Assembly: GCA_003565625.1 (NCBI GenBank)
Contig: PXBD01000016.1
Coordinates: 31,954 to 95,953, forward strand
DNA length: 64,000 bases
Source of the DNA: Gammaproteobacteria bacterium
Lineage (GTDB): Bacteria; Pseudomonadota; Gammaproteobacteria; Xanthomonadales; Wenzhouxiangellaceae
Reading direction: 5' to 3'
Position numbers and translations under genes: made by a program. The notes beneath the pieces were generated by a model, which did no database searches, was not told the DNA's origin, and saw nothing but the letters and a program-made list of their open reading frames with translations. Shown in pieces: positions 1-9,016 of this stretch. The stretch's first letter is position 1; each line of letters begins with the position of its first letter.

Positions 1-968
1 GGCAGCTGGCCTACTCGGTGATGAACGACAAGCAGAGCACCGAATTCGAACGCGAGATGGAGATGAATCTTGCCCTGGCCCTGGAAGGGGTGGGGCGATT
101 CCGGGTCAACGTGTTTCGCCAGCGCGGCTCGGTGGCTATGGTCATCCGCCACATCAAGGGCGAAATTCCCTCGATCGAAGAACTGAATCTGCCGCCCAAG
201 CTGCGCGAGATGATCATGCTGCCCCGGGGACTGTTGCTGGTGGTCGGCTCTACCGGGTCCGGCAAGTCAACCACGCTGGCCTCGATGATCGACCATCGCA
301 ACGCTCATCGTTCCGGGCATATCCTGACCATTGAGGATCCGATCGAATTTCTCCATCCGCACAAGCGCTCGATCGTCGATCAACGCGAGGTGGGGCTGGA
401 TACCAAGAGCTACGAAGTGGCCCTGAAAAATGCCATGCGCGAGGCTCCGGACGTGATCCTGATCGGTGAGATTCGTGATCGCGAAACCATGCAGCACGCA
501 GTGGCCTATGCCGAGACCGGCCATCTGTGCCTGTCGACCCTGCACGCCAACAACGCCAACCAGACCCTTGATCGGATCATCAACTTCTTCCCCGAGTCCG
601 CTCATAGACAGCTGTTCGTGGATCTTTCGCTGCACCTGCAGGGCATCATCAGCCAGCGCCTGATTCCCAGCCTGGACGGCACGCGCGTGCCGGCCGTCGA
701 ATTGCTGCTGCGCACGCCCTACATTGCCGACCTGATTCTGAAAGGGGAAGTGCACGGGATCAAGGACGCCATGAAGGAAGGCTCCCAGCACGGCATGCAG
801 ACCTTCGATCAGTCGTTGTTCAAATTGTTCGAAGAAGGCAAGATCAGCGAGGAGGAAGCGCTGCAAAACGCCGACTCGCGCAATGACCTGGGTCTGAATA
901 TCCGTCTTTCGCGCGAGAAGGGTGCGCACGACACACCCGATTCGTGGGAAATCAACCCCACCACCTGA
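1..968 (+). CDS. pilU: Type IV pilus retraction ATPase PilU (5' end outside window)
   Basis: This is the C-terminal 321 codons of a PilT/PilU-type hexameric ATPase that powers pilus retraction and twitching motility at the inner-membrane base of the pilus. The reading frame is open to the left edge, so roughly 60 N-terminal residues are missing. A Walker A loop (GSTGSGKST) starts near base 246. It is followed by the Asp box and Walker B region (TIEDPIEF, VILIGEIRDRETM) and the His box (HLCLSTLHANNANQ). The segment GVGRFRVNVFRQRG and the C-terminal end resemble PilU more than PilT, because PilT has a different tail. A PilZ-domain gene follows 32 bases later and may share the transcript. pilT would be expected just upstream, outside the window. 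Confidence 0.93.
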   Translation, partial: QLAYSVMNDKQSTEFEREMEMNLALALEGVGRFRVNVFRQRGSVAMVIRHIKGEIPSIEELNLPPKLREMIMLPRGLLLVVGSTGSGKSTTLASMIDHRNAHRSGHILTIEDPIEFLHPHKRSIVDQREVGLDTKSYEVALKNAMREAPDVILIGEIRDRETMQHAVAYAETGHLCLSTLHANNANQTLDRIINFFPESAHRQLFVDLSLHLQGIISQRLIPSLDGTRVPAVELLLRTPYIADLILKGEVHGIKDAMKEGSQHGMQTFDQSLFKLFEEGKISEEEALQNADSRNDLGLNIRLSREKGAHDTPDSWEINPTT

Positions 969-1000
969 AGCGGCAGCGCCCGCGAGGAGGCAAGCCCGTC

Positions 1001-1369
1001 ATGAGCAAGGATCGAAGGCATTTCCAGCGGGTGACCTACGAATGTCCCGCCCTGCTCGAACTGGAGGGCAGGGAGCCGGTTGCAGTCGAGGTCGAAAACC
1101 TCTCGCTCAAGGGTGTCCTGCTGCGCCAGGTGCCGGCCGAGTGCATGCCGGAGCCGGGTCAGTCGGCCAATCTCGAACTGCAGCTGGCGCCGGAAGTGGC
1201 CATCCGCATGGCGCTGGAAGTCTCGTTTTGTGGAGATGGCCGGCTCGGGGCTCACTGGGTCGAGATCGATGTCGAGGGGATGGCGCATCTGCGTCGGCTG
1301 CTCGCCCTCAACCTGGGTGACGCCGAGCAGGTGGATCGTGAACTGGCCCACATGCTCCACCCCGAATAA
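1001..1369 (+). CDS. PilZ-domain protein, probable cyclic-di-GMP binder
   Basis: The product is a single-domain PilZ protein of 122 residues. Both c-di-GMP contact motifs are present: RxxxR at residues 6-10 (RHFQR) and the [D/N]xSxxG motif at residues 33-38 (NLSLKG). The start was chosen at the ATG preceded by a good Shine-Dalgarno sequence (gaggagg, 10 bases upstream); the frame extends further up but overlaps pilU. Its position directly behind pilU suggests that it tunes pilus retraction or motility in response to c-di-GMP, which is inference. Unlike the classical PilZ encoded after holB in this window, this one keeps the ligand-binding residues. Confidence 0.85.
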   Translation: MSKDRRHFQRVTYECPALLELEGREPVAVEVENLSLKGVLLRQVPAECMPEPGQSANLELQLAPEVAIRMALEVSFCGDGRLGAHWVEIDVEGMAHLRRLLALNLGDAEQVDRELAHMLHPE

Positions 1370-1377
1370 ATCCTGCT

Positions 1378-4300
1378 TCAGCGGACCTCCAGCTGGGCAT
1401 CGAGTGCGCGCCGCACCCGCTGTGGCGATCCGGTTTTCCGGGCCATCAGGCTGTAGAGCACCGGGATCACGAACAGCGTCAGGATGGTCGAAACGCTGAC
1501 CCCGAACAGCACCACGATGCCGATCACCTGGCGGGTCTCGGCACCGGCGCCGCTGGACAGGATCAGGGGCAGGGCGCCGGCCGCGGTGGTAATGCCGGTC
1601 ATGATGATGGGCCGCAGGCGAATCGTCGCCCCCTCGACGATGGCCTGGTCGAAAGCGGTGCCGTCATCGCGCAGCTGGTTGACGAACTCGACAATCAGGA
1701 TCCCGTTCTTGGCCGCCAGTCCGATCAGCATCACCAGGCCGATCTGGCTGTAGATGTTGAGCGTGGAGCCGGTCAGCCACAGGCCGAGCAGCCCGCCGCC
1801 CACGGCCAGGGGAACCCCGAACATGATCACCAGCGGATGAATCCAGTTTTCGAACTGGGCCGCCAGCACCAGGAAGACCACGATCAGGCCGAGCACGAAG
1901 ACGAAGGCGACCGAGGCCCCGGCGGTCATGAAGTCCCGGCTCTGGCCGCGGTAGTCGATGACCACTGTTTCCGGCAGTTCCGCGCGCGCCAGCGTTTCCA
2001 GGAAATTCAGTGCTTCGCCCAGGCTCAGACCGTCGTCGAGCGAGGCCTGCAGGGTGATGCTGCGCACCCGGTTGTAGCGGTTCAGGCTGGTCGAGTCGGC
2101 GAAGTCGGTCAACGTGACCAGGTTGGACAGCGGGATCAGACGATTCGAGCGTTCGGACCTGACGTAGAGATTTTCCAGCGCCGCCGGGCTGCGCTGGGCG
2201 TCACGCTCGCCCTCCACGATCACATCGTATTCCTGACCGTCGTCGATGTAGGTGGTCACCCGGCGCGAACCAAGCATGGTTTCCAGGGTTCGGCCGATGG
2301 TTCCGACCGTCACCCCGAGCTCGGCGGCCCGGTTGTAGTCGATGCTGACCTCGAGTTGGGGCTGGGTTTCCTTGTAATCCCAGTCAATGCCGCTCAGGCC
2401 CGGATTGGCGCGCTCGATCGCGGCGAGCAGGAGATCGCGCCACTCGGCCAGTTCCTCGTAGCTTCCGGCACCACCGATGACGAACTGGACCGGGTTGCGA
2501 AAGCCGCCGCCAAAGCCCTGGCGCATGGCTACACTGGTCCGCACGCCCGACAGGTCGGCCAGGCGGCCGCGCACGTCGGCCATGATCTCGCGGCCCGGCC
2601 GGCGCCGCGACCAGTCGTCGAGCACAATGATGACGATACCGGTATTGAAAACCGACAGATTGCCGAAATCGCGCGGGGCACGCACCAGCAGGCGGGTAAT
2701 TTCGCCATCGTCGACCAGCGGCATCAGGCGCTGCTCGATTTCGTCCATGTATTCTTCCATGAACGAAAACGACGCCCCTTCCGGTCCGTTGACCAGGACA
2801 AAAAAGGCGCCCCGGTCTTCGGTCGGCGCATACTCCTCGGGAATCAGGGTAAACAGGGTACCGGCGAGCACGAACAAACCGATGATGCCGCCCAGCGCCG
2901 CCCAGCGCCAGCGGATGACCTGGCGTAACAGACGCTGGTAGATGCGACGCATGCGGTCGATTCCGGCATCGATGGCCATGACCAGGCGATTGTCCTGGTC
3001 GCGCGGGCGCAACACGCGCGAGGCCAGCATGGCCGAAACGGTCAGGGCGACAAAGCTGGAAAATGCCACCGCGGCGGCCATGGTCAGGGCGAATTCCGAG
3101 AACAGGCGGCCGATGTCACCGCGCAGCAGGGCGATGGGAACAAAGACCGAAATCAGAACCAGCGTGGTCGAGATGATGGCAAACGCCACCTGGCGGGTCC
3201 CGCGGAATGCCGCAACCAGCGCTGATTCGCCGTATTCATCCATGCGCCGGCGCACGTTTTCGACCACGATGATGCCGTCATCGACGACCAGGCCAATGGC
3301 CAGCACCAGCGCCAGCAGGGTCAGCAGGTTGATGGTGAAGCCGAAAATGGCCAGGGCAATAAAGGTCGAAACCAAAGCCACGGGGACGGCCACCGCGGGC
3401 ACGACGATGGCGCGAACCGAGCCCAGGAACAAAAAGATGGTCAACACGACCAGGCCGATGGCGATGAACAGGGTCCGGTAGACCTCGCGGACCGCGCCCT
3501 CGACAAAGACCGAGGAATCGAAGCTGGCGATCAGTTCCATGCCCCCGGGCAGGTTGGGGTTGAGGCGTTCGACCTCCGCGCGCACCGCGCGCGCCACCTC
3601 GAGCGTGTTGGCGGTCGACTGGCGAATGACGCCGAGTCCGATCATCGGCTCGCCGTTGCCCCGAAACAGGGTGCGGTCTTCGACCGTGCAGCGCTCGACC
3701 CGGGCAACATCGCCGAGTCGGACCAGGTAGCCATCGTCGCCGCGAAACAGCACCAGCCGGGCGAACTCATCGGCGGCGTTGAACTGGCGCGCCACGCGCA
3801 CCGTGAACTGGCGGGTCTGGGACTCGATGCTGCCGGCCGGCAATTCGATATTTTCCGACCGCAGGGCCTGCTCGACGTCGGCAACGGTCAGGTTGCGGGC
3901 GGCCAGCGCCTGGCGGTCCAGCCAGACCCGCATGGCGTAGCTCTGGGCGCCGCCGATGCGGATCTGGGCGACCCCGTCGATGACCGAGAAGCGGTCGGAC
4001 AGAAAACGCTCGGCATAGTCGGTCAGTTCGGGAATGCTGTAGTCGGTGCCGACCAGGTTCCACCACACGATGACGTCGGCGTTGGCGTCCACCCGGCGCA
4101 CTTCCGGCGGGTCGGCCTCGTCGGGCAGGCGCCGCAGAACCCGCGCGACCCGGTCGCGAATGTCGTTGGCGGCCGCGTCAACGTCGCGGCGCAGGTTGAA
4201 GCGAACGGTAATGCGCGAGATGCCGTCGCGGCTCTCGGATTCGATGAATTCGATGCCCTCGACACCGGCGACGGCCTCCTCGATGCGCTCGGTAATCTGG

Positions 4301-4482
4301 GTGTCGATGACGCTGGCCGCGGCTCCGGGATAGCGGGTTTCAATCGAGACCACGGGCGGGTCGATGTCCGGATACTCGCGCAGCGGCAGCTGGCTGAAAG
4401 CGACCAGGCCAAAAATCACCAGCAGCAGGGCGACCACCGAGGCCAGTACCGGCCTGGTGACGGACAGGTCGGACAGAATCAT
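1378..4482 (-). CDS. RND efflux permease (HAE1/AcrB-type inner-membrane pump)
   Basis: At 1034 residues this matches the usual length of an AcrB/MexB-family proton-driven exporter with 12 membrane helices and two large periplasmic loops. The proton-relay residues are visible: the adjacent Asp pair in TM4 (GLVVDDGIIVVENVRRR) and the Lys in TM10 (GLAAKNGILIVEF). The N-terminus (SVTRPVLASVVALLLVIFG) is the typical first helix. Its ATG overlaps the stop of the upstream adaptor gene by four bases (ATGA), so the two are translationally coupled. No outer-membrane TolC-type gene follows, so the pump must borrow a channel encoded elsewhere. The substrate cannot be read from the sequence; it could be drugs, dyes, fatty acids or solvents. 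Confidence 0.93.
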   Translation of the reverse strand: MILSDLSVTRPVLASVVALLLVIFGLVAFSQLPLREYPDIDPPVVSIETRYPGAAASVIDTQITERIEEAVAGVEGIEFIESESRDGISRITVRFNLRRDVDAAANDIRDRVARVLRRLPDEADPPEVRRVDANADVIVWWNLVGTDYSIPELTDYAERFLSDRFSVIDGVAQIRIGGAQSYAMRVWLDRQALAARNLTVADVEQALRSENIELPAGSIESQTRQFTVRVARQFNAADEFARLVLFRGDDGYLVRLGDVARVERCTVEDRTLFRGNGEPMIGLGVIRQSTANTLEVARAVRAEVERLNPNLPGGMELIASFDSSVFVEGAVREVYRTLFIAIGLVVLTIFLFLGSVRAIVVPAVAVPVALVSTFIALAIFGFTINLLTLLALVLAIGLVVDDGIIVVENVRRRMDEYGESALVAAFRGTRQVAFAIISTTLVLISVFVPIALLRGDIGRLFSEFALTMAAAVAFSSFVALTVSAMLASRVLRPRDQDNRLVMAIDAGIDRMRRIYQRLLRQVIRWRWAALGGIIGLFVLAGTLFTLIPEEYAPTEDRGAFFVLVNGPEGASFSFMEEYMDEIEQRLMPLVDDGEITRLLVRAPRDFGNLSVFNTGIVIIVLDDWSRRRPGREIMADVRGRLADLSGVRTSVAMRQGFGGGFRNPVQFVIGGAGSYEELAEWRDLLLAAIERANPGLSGIDWDYKETQPQLEVSIDYNRAAELGVTVGTIGRTLETMLGSRRVTTYIDDGQEYDVIVEGERDAQRSPAALENLYVRSERSNRLIPLSNLVTLTDFADSTSLNRYNRVRSITLQASLDDGLSLGEALNFLETLARAELPETVVIDYRGQSRDFMTAGASVAFVFVLGLIVVFLVLAAQFENWIHPLVIMFGVPLAVGGGLLGLWLTGSTLNIYSQIGLVMLIGLAAKNGILIVEFVNQLRDDGTAFDQAIVEGATIRLRPIIMTGITTAAGALPLILSSGAGAETRQVIGIVVLFGVSVSTILTLFVIPVLYSLMARKTGSPQRVRRALDAQLEVR

Positions 4483-5528
4483 GTCGGGTTGGCTTGCGTC
4501 CGGTCGGCCTGCACGCGCACGGCCTGACCATCCGACAGCCTGAAGCCACCGTGGATGACAACCCGCTGATCGGCGTCCAGGCCGGCCCGGATTTCGACCC
4601 GCCCACGGCTGCGTGTGCCCAGTTCCACGCGTTGCCGCACCACCGTACTTTGGCCTTGTTCGTCGGTCCTGACGACTAATACATGGTGTTCGCGGCCGCG
4701 ACTGAGTATCGCTTCTTCGGGTACGCTGACCGCTTGCCGCCGGGCGCCCTCGAGGGTCGCCGTCATGAGCATGCCCGGGCGCAGCAGGCCGTCGGGGTTG
4801 TCGAGCCGGGCGCGAACCTGGAAAGACCGGGTGACCGGGTCGACTACGTTGCTGATACTGGTCACCTCGCCCTCGAACTCGTAATCGGGCCAGGCCCGGC
4901 TGCGCGCGCTCAGCCGCAAACCCGGATGGACCTGGCCCAAGCGCAGCTCAGGCACGCCAAAATCCAGGTTCATGACCGAATCGTCGACCAGCGTGGTGAC
5001 CACGGTTCCGGGTGTGAGCAGACTGCCGACCGAAACGTTGCGCAGCCCCAGCACTCCATCAAAGGGAGCAACGATCAGCCGGTCGCTGAGCCGGGCCTCG
5101 ACCGCTGCCAGGCGCGCCGTGGCGGTATCGAGTTCGCGTCGGCTCCGATCGAGCATGGCGCGCGACTCCTGACCGCGCTCGGCCAGATCAGAGACGCGCT
5201 CGAACTGGCGCCTGGCTTCGTCAAGGTCGGCCTCGGCCTCGGCCAGATCGGCCAGTTGCTCCCGGTTGGTCAGCGCGACCAGGACCTGCCCGCGCTCCAC
5301 GCGCTGGCCGTCGCTGAAGCGGATCTCGGCAATGGTTTCGGTAATGCTGCTGGTCAGCTCGGCCGACTCGTTGGCGCGCAACGTTCCGAGCACTTCAATG
5401 GGATCGCTGACCGTGCTGATGACCGCTGGAGCGGCGATGATTTCGGGTAACTGGGCCGGCTGCGCGGATACCGGCATGGCCAGGGCGAGGGCAAGCGACG
5501 CAGCAGGCAGGACGTTTAGATGTCTCAT
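4479..5528 (-). CDS. RND efflux periplasmic adaptor (membrane fusion protein)
   Basis: This adaptor of 349 residues bridges the permease encoded just downstream and an outer-membrane channel. An N-terminal Sec signal with an AxA-type cleavage site (MPVSAQ) precedes a mature part with the usual order: beta-barrel and lipoyl halves around a coiled-coil hairpin (residues about 95-150, rich in E, A, R and L), followed by a membrane-proximal domain. The second lipoyl half is marked by the LIVAPFDGVLGLRNVSVG stretch. The chosen ATG leaves a clean signal peptide; an in-frame ATG ten codons earlier would place charged residues and YYLL ahead of it. The gene diverges from ndk. No regulator gene adjoins it. 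Confidence 0.9.
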   Translation of the reverse strand: MRHLNVLPAASLALALAMPVSAQPAQLPEIIAAPAVISTVSDPIEVLGTLRANESAELTSSITETIAEIRFSDGQRVERGQVLVALTNREQLADLAEAEADLDEARRQFERVSDLAERGQESRAMLDRSRRELDTATARLAAVEARLSDRLIVAPFDGVLGLRNVSVGSLLTPGTVVTTLVDDSVMNLDFGVPELRLGQVHPGLRLSARSRAWPDYEFEGEVTSISNVVDPVTRSFQVRARLDNPDGLLRPGMLMTATLEGARRQAVSVPEEAILSRGREHHVLVVRTDEQGQSTVVRQRVELGTRSRGRVEIRAGLDADQRVVIHGGFRLSDGQAVRVQADRTQANPT

Positions 5529-5606
5529 GAGCAAATAATAATCTGCCTGCGTGAGCAACCGTGGGCTTTTAACGCGCGCTTATCGTCGTTGCCATCAAGG
5601 CTGGGC

Positions 5607-5612
5607 TACAAT
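5607..5612 (+). promoter_or_regulatory. Putative -10 element of ndk
   Basis: TACAAT lies 32 bases before the ndk ATG. It would place a transcription start near base 5619 and leave a short leader containing the ribosome site aagga. No convincing -35 hexamer is visible at 16-18 bases upstream, so this is a tentative call. The same hexamer recurs before several other genes in this window. Confidence 0.4.
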
Positions 5613-5644
5613 TACGGGTTGACTTTATTCCTCAAGGATTATCC

Positions 5645-6064
5645 ATGGAGCGCACCCTGTCCATCATCAAGCCCGATGCCGTCGCCAAGAACGTGATCGG
5701 AGAAATTTATTCGCGCTTCGAGCGTGCCGGCTTGCGGATCGTGGCGGCAAGAATGAAGCATCTCAGCCGCGAAGAGGCAGAGGGATTTTATGCGGTCCAC
5801 CGGGAACGTCCGTTTTTTGGCGATCTGGTGGAATTCATGACGTCCGGACCGGTGATGATCCAGGTGCTAGAAGGTCAGGACGCGATTGCCCGAAACCGGG
5901 AACTGATGGGTGCAACGGATCCGCGCCAGGCCGCGCCGGGCACCATCCGGGCCGAATTTGCCGCCAGCATCGACGCCAACGCGGTGCACGGCTCTGATGC
6001 AGCGGAAACCGCAAAACAGGAGATCGAGTTCTTTTTCGGAGCCGATGAGATATACTCGCGCTGA
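5645..6064 (+). CDS. ndk: Nucleoside diphosphate kinase
   Basis: The enzyme transfers the gamma phosphate from ATP to other nucleoside diphosphates in the cytoplasm through a phospho-histidine. The 139-residue length is standard for bacterial Ndk. The N-terminal signature ([12 protein letters not shown]) and the active-site motif NAVHGSD, with the catalytic His at residue 115, are intact. The start is supported by a ribosome site (aagga) seven to eight bases ahead. rlmN follows 22 bases later on the same strand, a common gammaproteobacterial arrangement, so the two are probably cotranscribed with pilF and rodZ. Confidence 0.98.
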   Translation: MERTLSIIKPDAVAKNVIGEIYSRFERAGLRIVAARMKHLSREEAEGFYAVHRERPFFGDLVEFMTSGPVMIQVLEGQDAIARNRELMGATDPRQAAPGTIRAEFAASIDANAVHGSDAAETAKQEIEFFFGADEIYSR

Positions 6065-6086
6065 TTTCGCAGGGTTTTCTCAGCAG

Positions 6087-7205
6087 ATGCAGGCATCGGC
6101 CACAGTGAAAACCAATCTCCTCGGACTGCACCGACCGGCCCTCGAGCGGTACTTTGCCGACCTCGGGGAAAAGCCGTTCCGTGCCCGCCAGCTGTTGCAG
6201 TGGATTCATCAGCGCGGCGTTACCGACTTTGCCCTGATGACCGACCTGGCGCGCGATCTGCGCGCCCGTCTGCAAGAGCGCGCCGAAGTGCGCGCTCCGC
6301 GCGTGATCCGCGAGCAGGTCTCTGAAGACGGTACGGTCAAGTGGCTGCTGAGCGAAAACGGCGGCAGCGCGGTCGAGACCGTGTTCATTCCCGAGCCCGA
6401 CCGGGGAACGCTGTGCATTTCCTCGCAGGTCGGCTGCATGCTCAACTGCACCTTTTGCTCGACTGCCACGCAGGGCTTCAAGCGCAACCTGTCGGCCGAT
6501 GAGATCATCGGCCAGGTCTGGTTTGCCGTCAATGCGCTGGCCGACCCTCGTCTGGGCGAGCGGCGGGTCACCAACGTTGTATTCATGGGGATGGGCGAGC
6601 CGCTGCTCAACCTGGAGGCGGTACGGCCGGCCCTGTCGCTGTTGCGCGACGACCTCGCGTATGGTCTGGCGTCGCGGCGGGTGACGATTTCGACCGCCGG
6701 GGTCGTGCCTGGCATGGATGATCTGGCCCATGGAGACGAGTTTGCCCTGGCCGTTTCATTGCACGCCCCGACCGATGAGTTGCGCACCCGGCTGGTGCCG
6801 CTGAACCGGAAATTTCCGCTCGCAGACCTGATGGCTGCCTGCCAGCGTTTCGTTCGCGTCCATCATCGTCGGTCGATCACCTTCGAGTACACCATGATTG
6901 ACGGCGTCAACGACAGCCGGCGCGAAGCACGCGGCCTGGTGCGGCTGCTCAACGGGCTGCCGTGCAAGCTCAACCTGATTCCCTTCAACCCCTTTCCGGG
7001 TACCCCGTTCCGGCCCTCCAGCCCTGAAGTGATCTACGAGTTCCAGAAGGTGACCCGGGCGGCGGGCATCATCACCACGGTTCGCAAGACCCGCGGCGAT
7101 GACATCGATGCCGCCTGTGGCCAGCTGGTCGGCCAACTGCTGGACCCAAGCCAGCGCCGACGCGTGGTTCAAGAGCAGTTAGCGCGCCAGGCCATGCCGG
7201 CATGA
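6087..7205 (+). CDS. rlmN: Dual-specificity 23S rRNA/tRNA adenine-C2 methyltransferase RlmN
   Basis: This radical-SAM enzyme methylates C2 of A2503 in 23S rRNA and A37 in some tRNAs. The cluster cysteines are C117, C121 and C124 (CMLNCTFC). The methyl-carrier Cys near the C-terminus sits in TRGDDIDAACGQ. The domain also shows GMGEPLLNL and SLHAPTDELR as in E. coli RlmN. The ATG used gives 372 residues and aligns with the family start. An earlier in-frame ATG at 6045 would overlap the end of ndk, and neither has a strong ribosome site. The stop overlaps the pilF start (ATGA). Confidence 0.96.
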   Translation: MQASATVKTNLLGLHRPALERYFADLGEKPFRARQLLQWIHQRGVTDFALMTDLARDLRARLQERAEVRAPRVIREQVSEDGTVKWLLSENGGSAVETVFIPEPDRGTLCISSQVGCMLNCTFCSTATQGFKRNLSADEIIGQVWFAVNALADPRLGERRVTNVVFMGMGEPLLNLEAVRPALSLLRDDLAYGLASRRVTISTAGVVPGMDDLAHGDEFALAVSLHAPTDELRTRLVPLNRKFPLADLMAACQRFVRVHHRRSITFEYTMIDGVNDSRREARGLVRLLNGLPCKLNLIPFNPFPGTPFRPSSPEVIYEFQKVTRAAGIITTVRKTRGDDIDAACGQLVGQLLDPSQRRRVVQEQLARQAMPA

Positions 7206-7993
7206 GATCGTCCTGCGTCAGGCTCGGTTTTCTGGCCTGGTTGTCCCTGGTCGTGGTCGGCTGTGCGACTACGCCGGACGTTGCGTCCCTTGAACGCGAG
7301 GGCATGAACCGGGTCAGCCCGGTACGCGCGGCCGAGGTCAACACCCGTCTGGGCGTCGGCTACCTCGAGCGTGGCCAACTGCAGCTGGCGATCGAGAAGC
7401 TCGACACGGCGATTCGGCATGACCCGGACCACACCCCGGCCCACCTCACCCTGGCCCTGATCTACGAGCAGCTGGGTGACAGCCGTCGCGCCGGCCAGCA
7501 TTACCGAACGGCCTCCAGACTGGCGCCGAACGACGGAGCCACGCAAAATGCCTTTGCGGTTCATTTGTGTCGGCAGCAGCGTTTTGGCGAGGCCGAGCGG
7601 CATTTCCAGCGCGCCATGGACGACCCTTTCTACGCCACGCCCGAACTGGCCTATGCCAATGCCGGCGCATGTGCCCGGCGCGCCGGCGACAGTGAGCAGG
7701 CGCAACGCTACCTGCGCCAGGCGCTGGAAATCGACCCTGGCTATGCCGACGCCCTGTTCCAGCTGGCCGGTCTTTACCTTGAGCAAGGTGATGCGTTCCG
7801 CGCGCGCGCCTTTTTTCAGCGATTTGAAGGCGTGGCTGGCGTCGATGCGGCCGCGCTGATGCTTGGCTACCGGATTGAAAACAGCCTGGACAATACCAGC
7901 GGGGCGTATCGCTACGCCCGTCGACTGGAACAGGATTTTCCGGATTCCCTGCAAGCCAGAGAGCTGCGCAGCCTGAGACAAGAAGATGACTGA
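7202..7993 (+). CDS. pilF: Type IV pilus biogenesis lipoprotein PilF (PilW)
   Basis: This outer-membrane lipoprotein pilots the PilQ secretin to the outer membrane and allows it to multimerise. The signal peptide ends in a lipobox (VVGC, Cys 21). The remaining 240 residues are a tetratricopeptide superhelix: successive helical pairs such as NTRLGVGYLERGQLQLAIEK and TLALIYEQLGDSRRAGQHYR are visible. Its place between rlmN and rodZ is the conserved gammaproteobacterial location. It is translationally coupled to rlmN (ATGA overlap), and its own last eight bases overlap rodZ. Together with pilU and pilZ in this window it points to a functional type IV pilus. Confidence 0.93.
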   Translation: MRSSCVRLGFLAWLSLVVVGCATTPDVASLEREGMNRVSPVRAAEVNTRLGVGYLERGQLQLAIEKLDTAIRHDPDHTPAHLTLALIYEQLGDSRRAGQHYRTASRLAPNDGATQNAFAVHLCRQQRFGEAERHFQRAMDDPFYATPELAYANAGACARRAGDSEQAQRYLRQALEIDPGYADALFQLAGLYLEQGDAFRARAFFQRFEGVAGVDAAALMLGYRIENSLDNTSGAYRYARRLEQDFPDSLQARELRSLRQEDD

Positions 7994-8939
7994 CCAGTAC
8001 CATCATCCCGCCAGCACCGTCGTGCCCGAGCCGAACCAGCTCAGGCTGCCCGTCGGACGAGCCGAAGAAGAAGTCGGAATCCAGCTGCGCCAGCAACGCC
8101 TCAAGCGACGTCTTGGTCTCGAAGAGGCTGCGCGCCGCATTCGCTTGACTCCGCTCGCCCTGGAGCGGATGGAAAAGGGCGAGCTGGATCAGCTCGCACC
8201 GATTTATCGGCGCGGCTACGTACGCAATTACGCCACCTTTCTCGGCCTCGACCCGGCGCCTTTGCTGGAATTGATCGAGCAGCCGGAGCCGGCCCAGCTG
8301 CGCCAGGTACTGGCCGTGCCCAGGCGTCAGCCAAAGTTTGATCGATATCTCAAGTTTGCAACCTATCTTGTTGTTACTACTTTGATTGTCCCACCCATTG
8401 TGTGGCTCTATGTTCAAGGTGGGTCGCGCTTTATCGAGCCTGAGCCAGTGGCGGGTATGGAGCTTGCCGAAAGCGCGCCGGGCGCGGTCGAGCAGCGCAA
8501 TGCCAGCCGCATTGCCCGCGCGCTGGCCCTTGACGACGGCAACGATCCGGCCGAGAGTTCTTCGGGCGGCAGCGCGGTAGCTGCCTCCGCTTTGCCGCTG
8601 GCGGCAATCCGTCCGCTGCGCGACCCGGCCGCGGCCGAACCAGATGCCGTGGCTCCGGACTCGGAGGCGCTGGAAGAAGGGCTTTCGGTACTGGTGATCG
8701 ACTTGCGGGCCGACAGCTGGCTGGAGGTCTACGCGGCCGACGGCGAACGGCTTGAATATGACCTGCTGCGGGCCGGCGATCGGCGCAGGTTCGAGGCCAA
8801 ACCGCCGTTCCGGCTGCTGCTGGGCCGGGCCAGCGCAATCGCCCTGGAAGTCGATGGCCAGACGGTGGAGTTTGACGGCCAGGACCGCGCTGACGTCACC
8901 AGCCTGGAGTTACTGGCCGGCGGTGAGGTTCGACTCTGA
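7986..8939 (+). CDS. rodZ: Cytoskeletal/cell-shape protein RodZ
   Basis: RodZ links cytoplasmic MreB filaments to the elongation machinery and helps set rod shape. The domain order matches: an N-terminal Xre-like helix-turn-helix (residues about 28-95, GIQLRQQRLKRRLGLEEAAR), a single membrane helix near residues 119-140 (LVVTTLIVPPIVWLYVQ), a low-complexity Ala/Glu/Ser-rich periplasmic linker, and a C-terminal DUF4115 beta domain (VLVIDLRADSWLEVYAADGE). At 317 residues it has the usual size. It starts inside pilF, so expression is coupled. In most relatives ispG comes next; here hisS follows after a 77-base gap. Confidence 0.92.
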   Translation: MTDQYHHPASTVVPEPNQLRLPVGRAEEEVGIQLRQQRLKRRLGLEEAARRIRLTPLALERMEKGELDQLAPIYRRGYVRNYATFLGLDPAPLLELIEQPEPAQLRQVLAVPRRQPKFDRYLKFATYLVVTTLIVPPIVWLYVQGGSRFIEPEPVAGMELAESAPGAVEQRNASRIARALALDDGNDPAESSSGGSAVAASALPLAAIRPLRDPAAAEPDAVAPDSEALEEGLSVLVIDLRADSWLEVYAADGERLEYDLLRAGDRRRFEAKPPFRLLLGRASAIALEVDGQTVEFDGQDRADVTSLELLAGGEVRL

Positions 8940-8975
8940 GCCGGTTTTTCTTTCGTTGTTCCAACCTTGACGGTG

Positions 8976-8992
8976 TGCGGGTCTGGCCCGCA
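8976..8992 (+). other. Short hairpin in the rodZ-hisS gap
   Basis: TGCGGG and CCCGCA form a perfect six-base-pair stem around the five-base loop TCTGG. No T-run follows, so it is not a typical intrinsic terminator. The rest of this 77-base gap shows no obvious promoter. The hairpin could be an RNA-processing or attenuation element, or could be chance. Confidence 0.35.
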
Positions 8993-9016
8993 ACCCTGCT
9001 TGTTGCTGTGTGAGCC

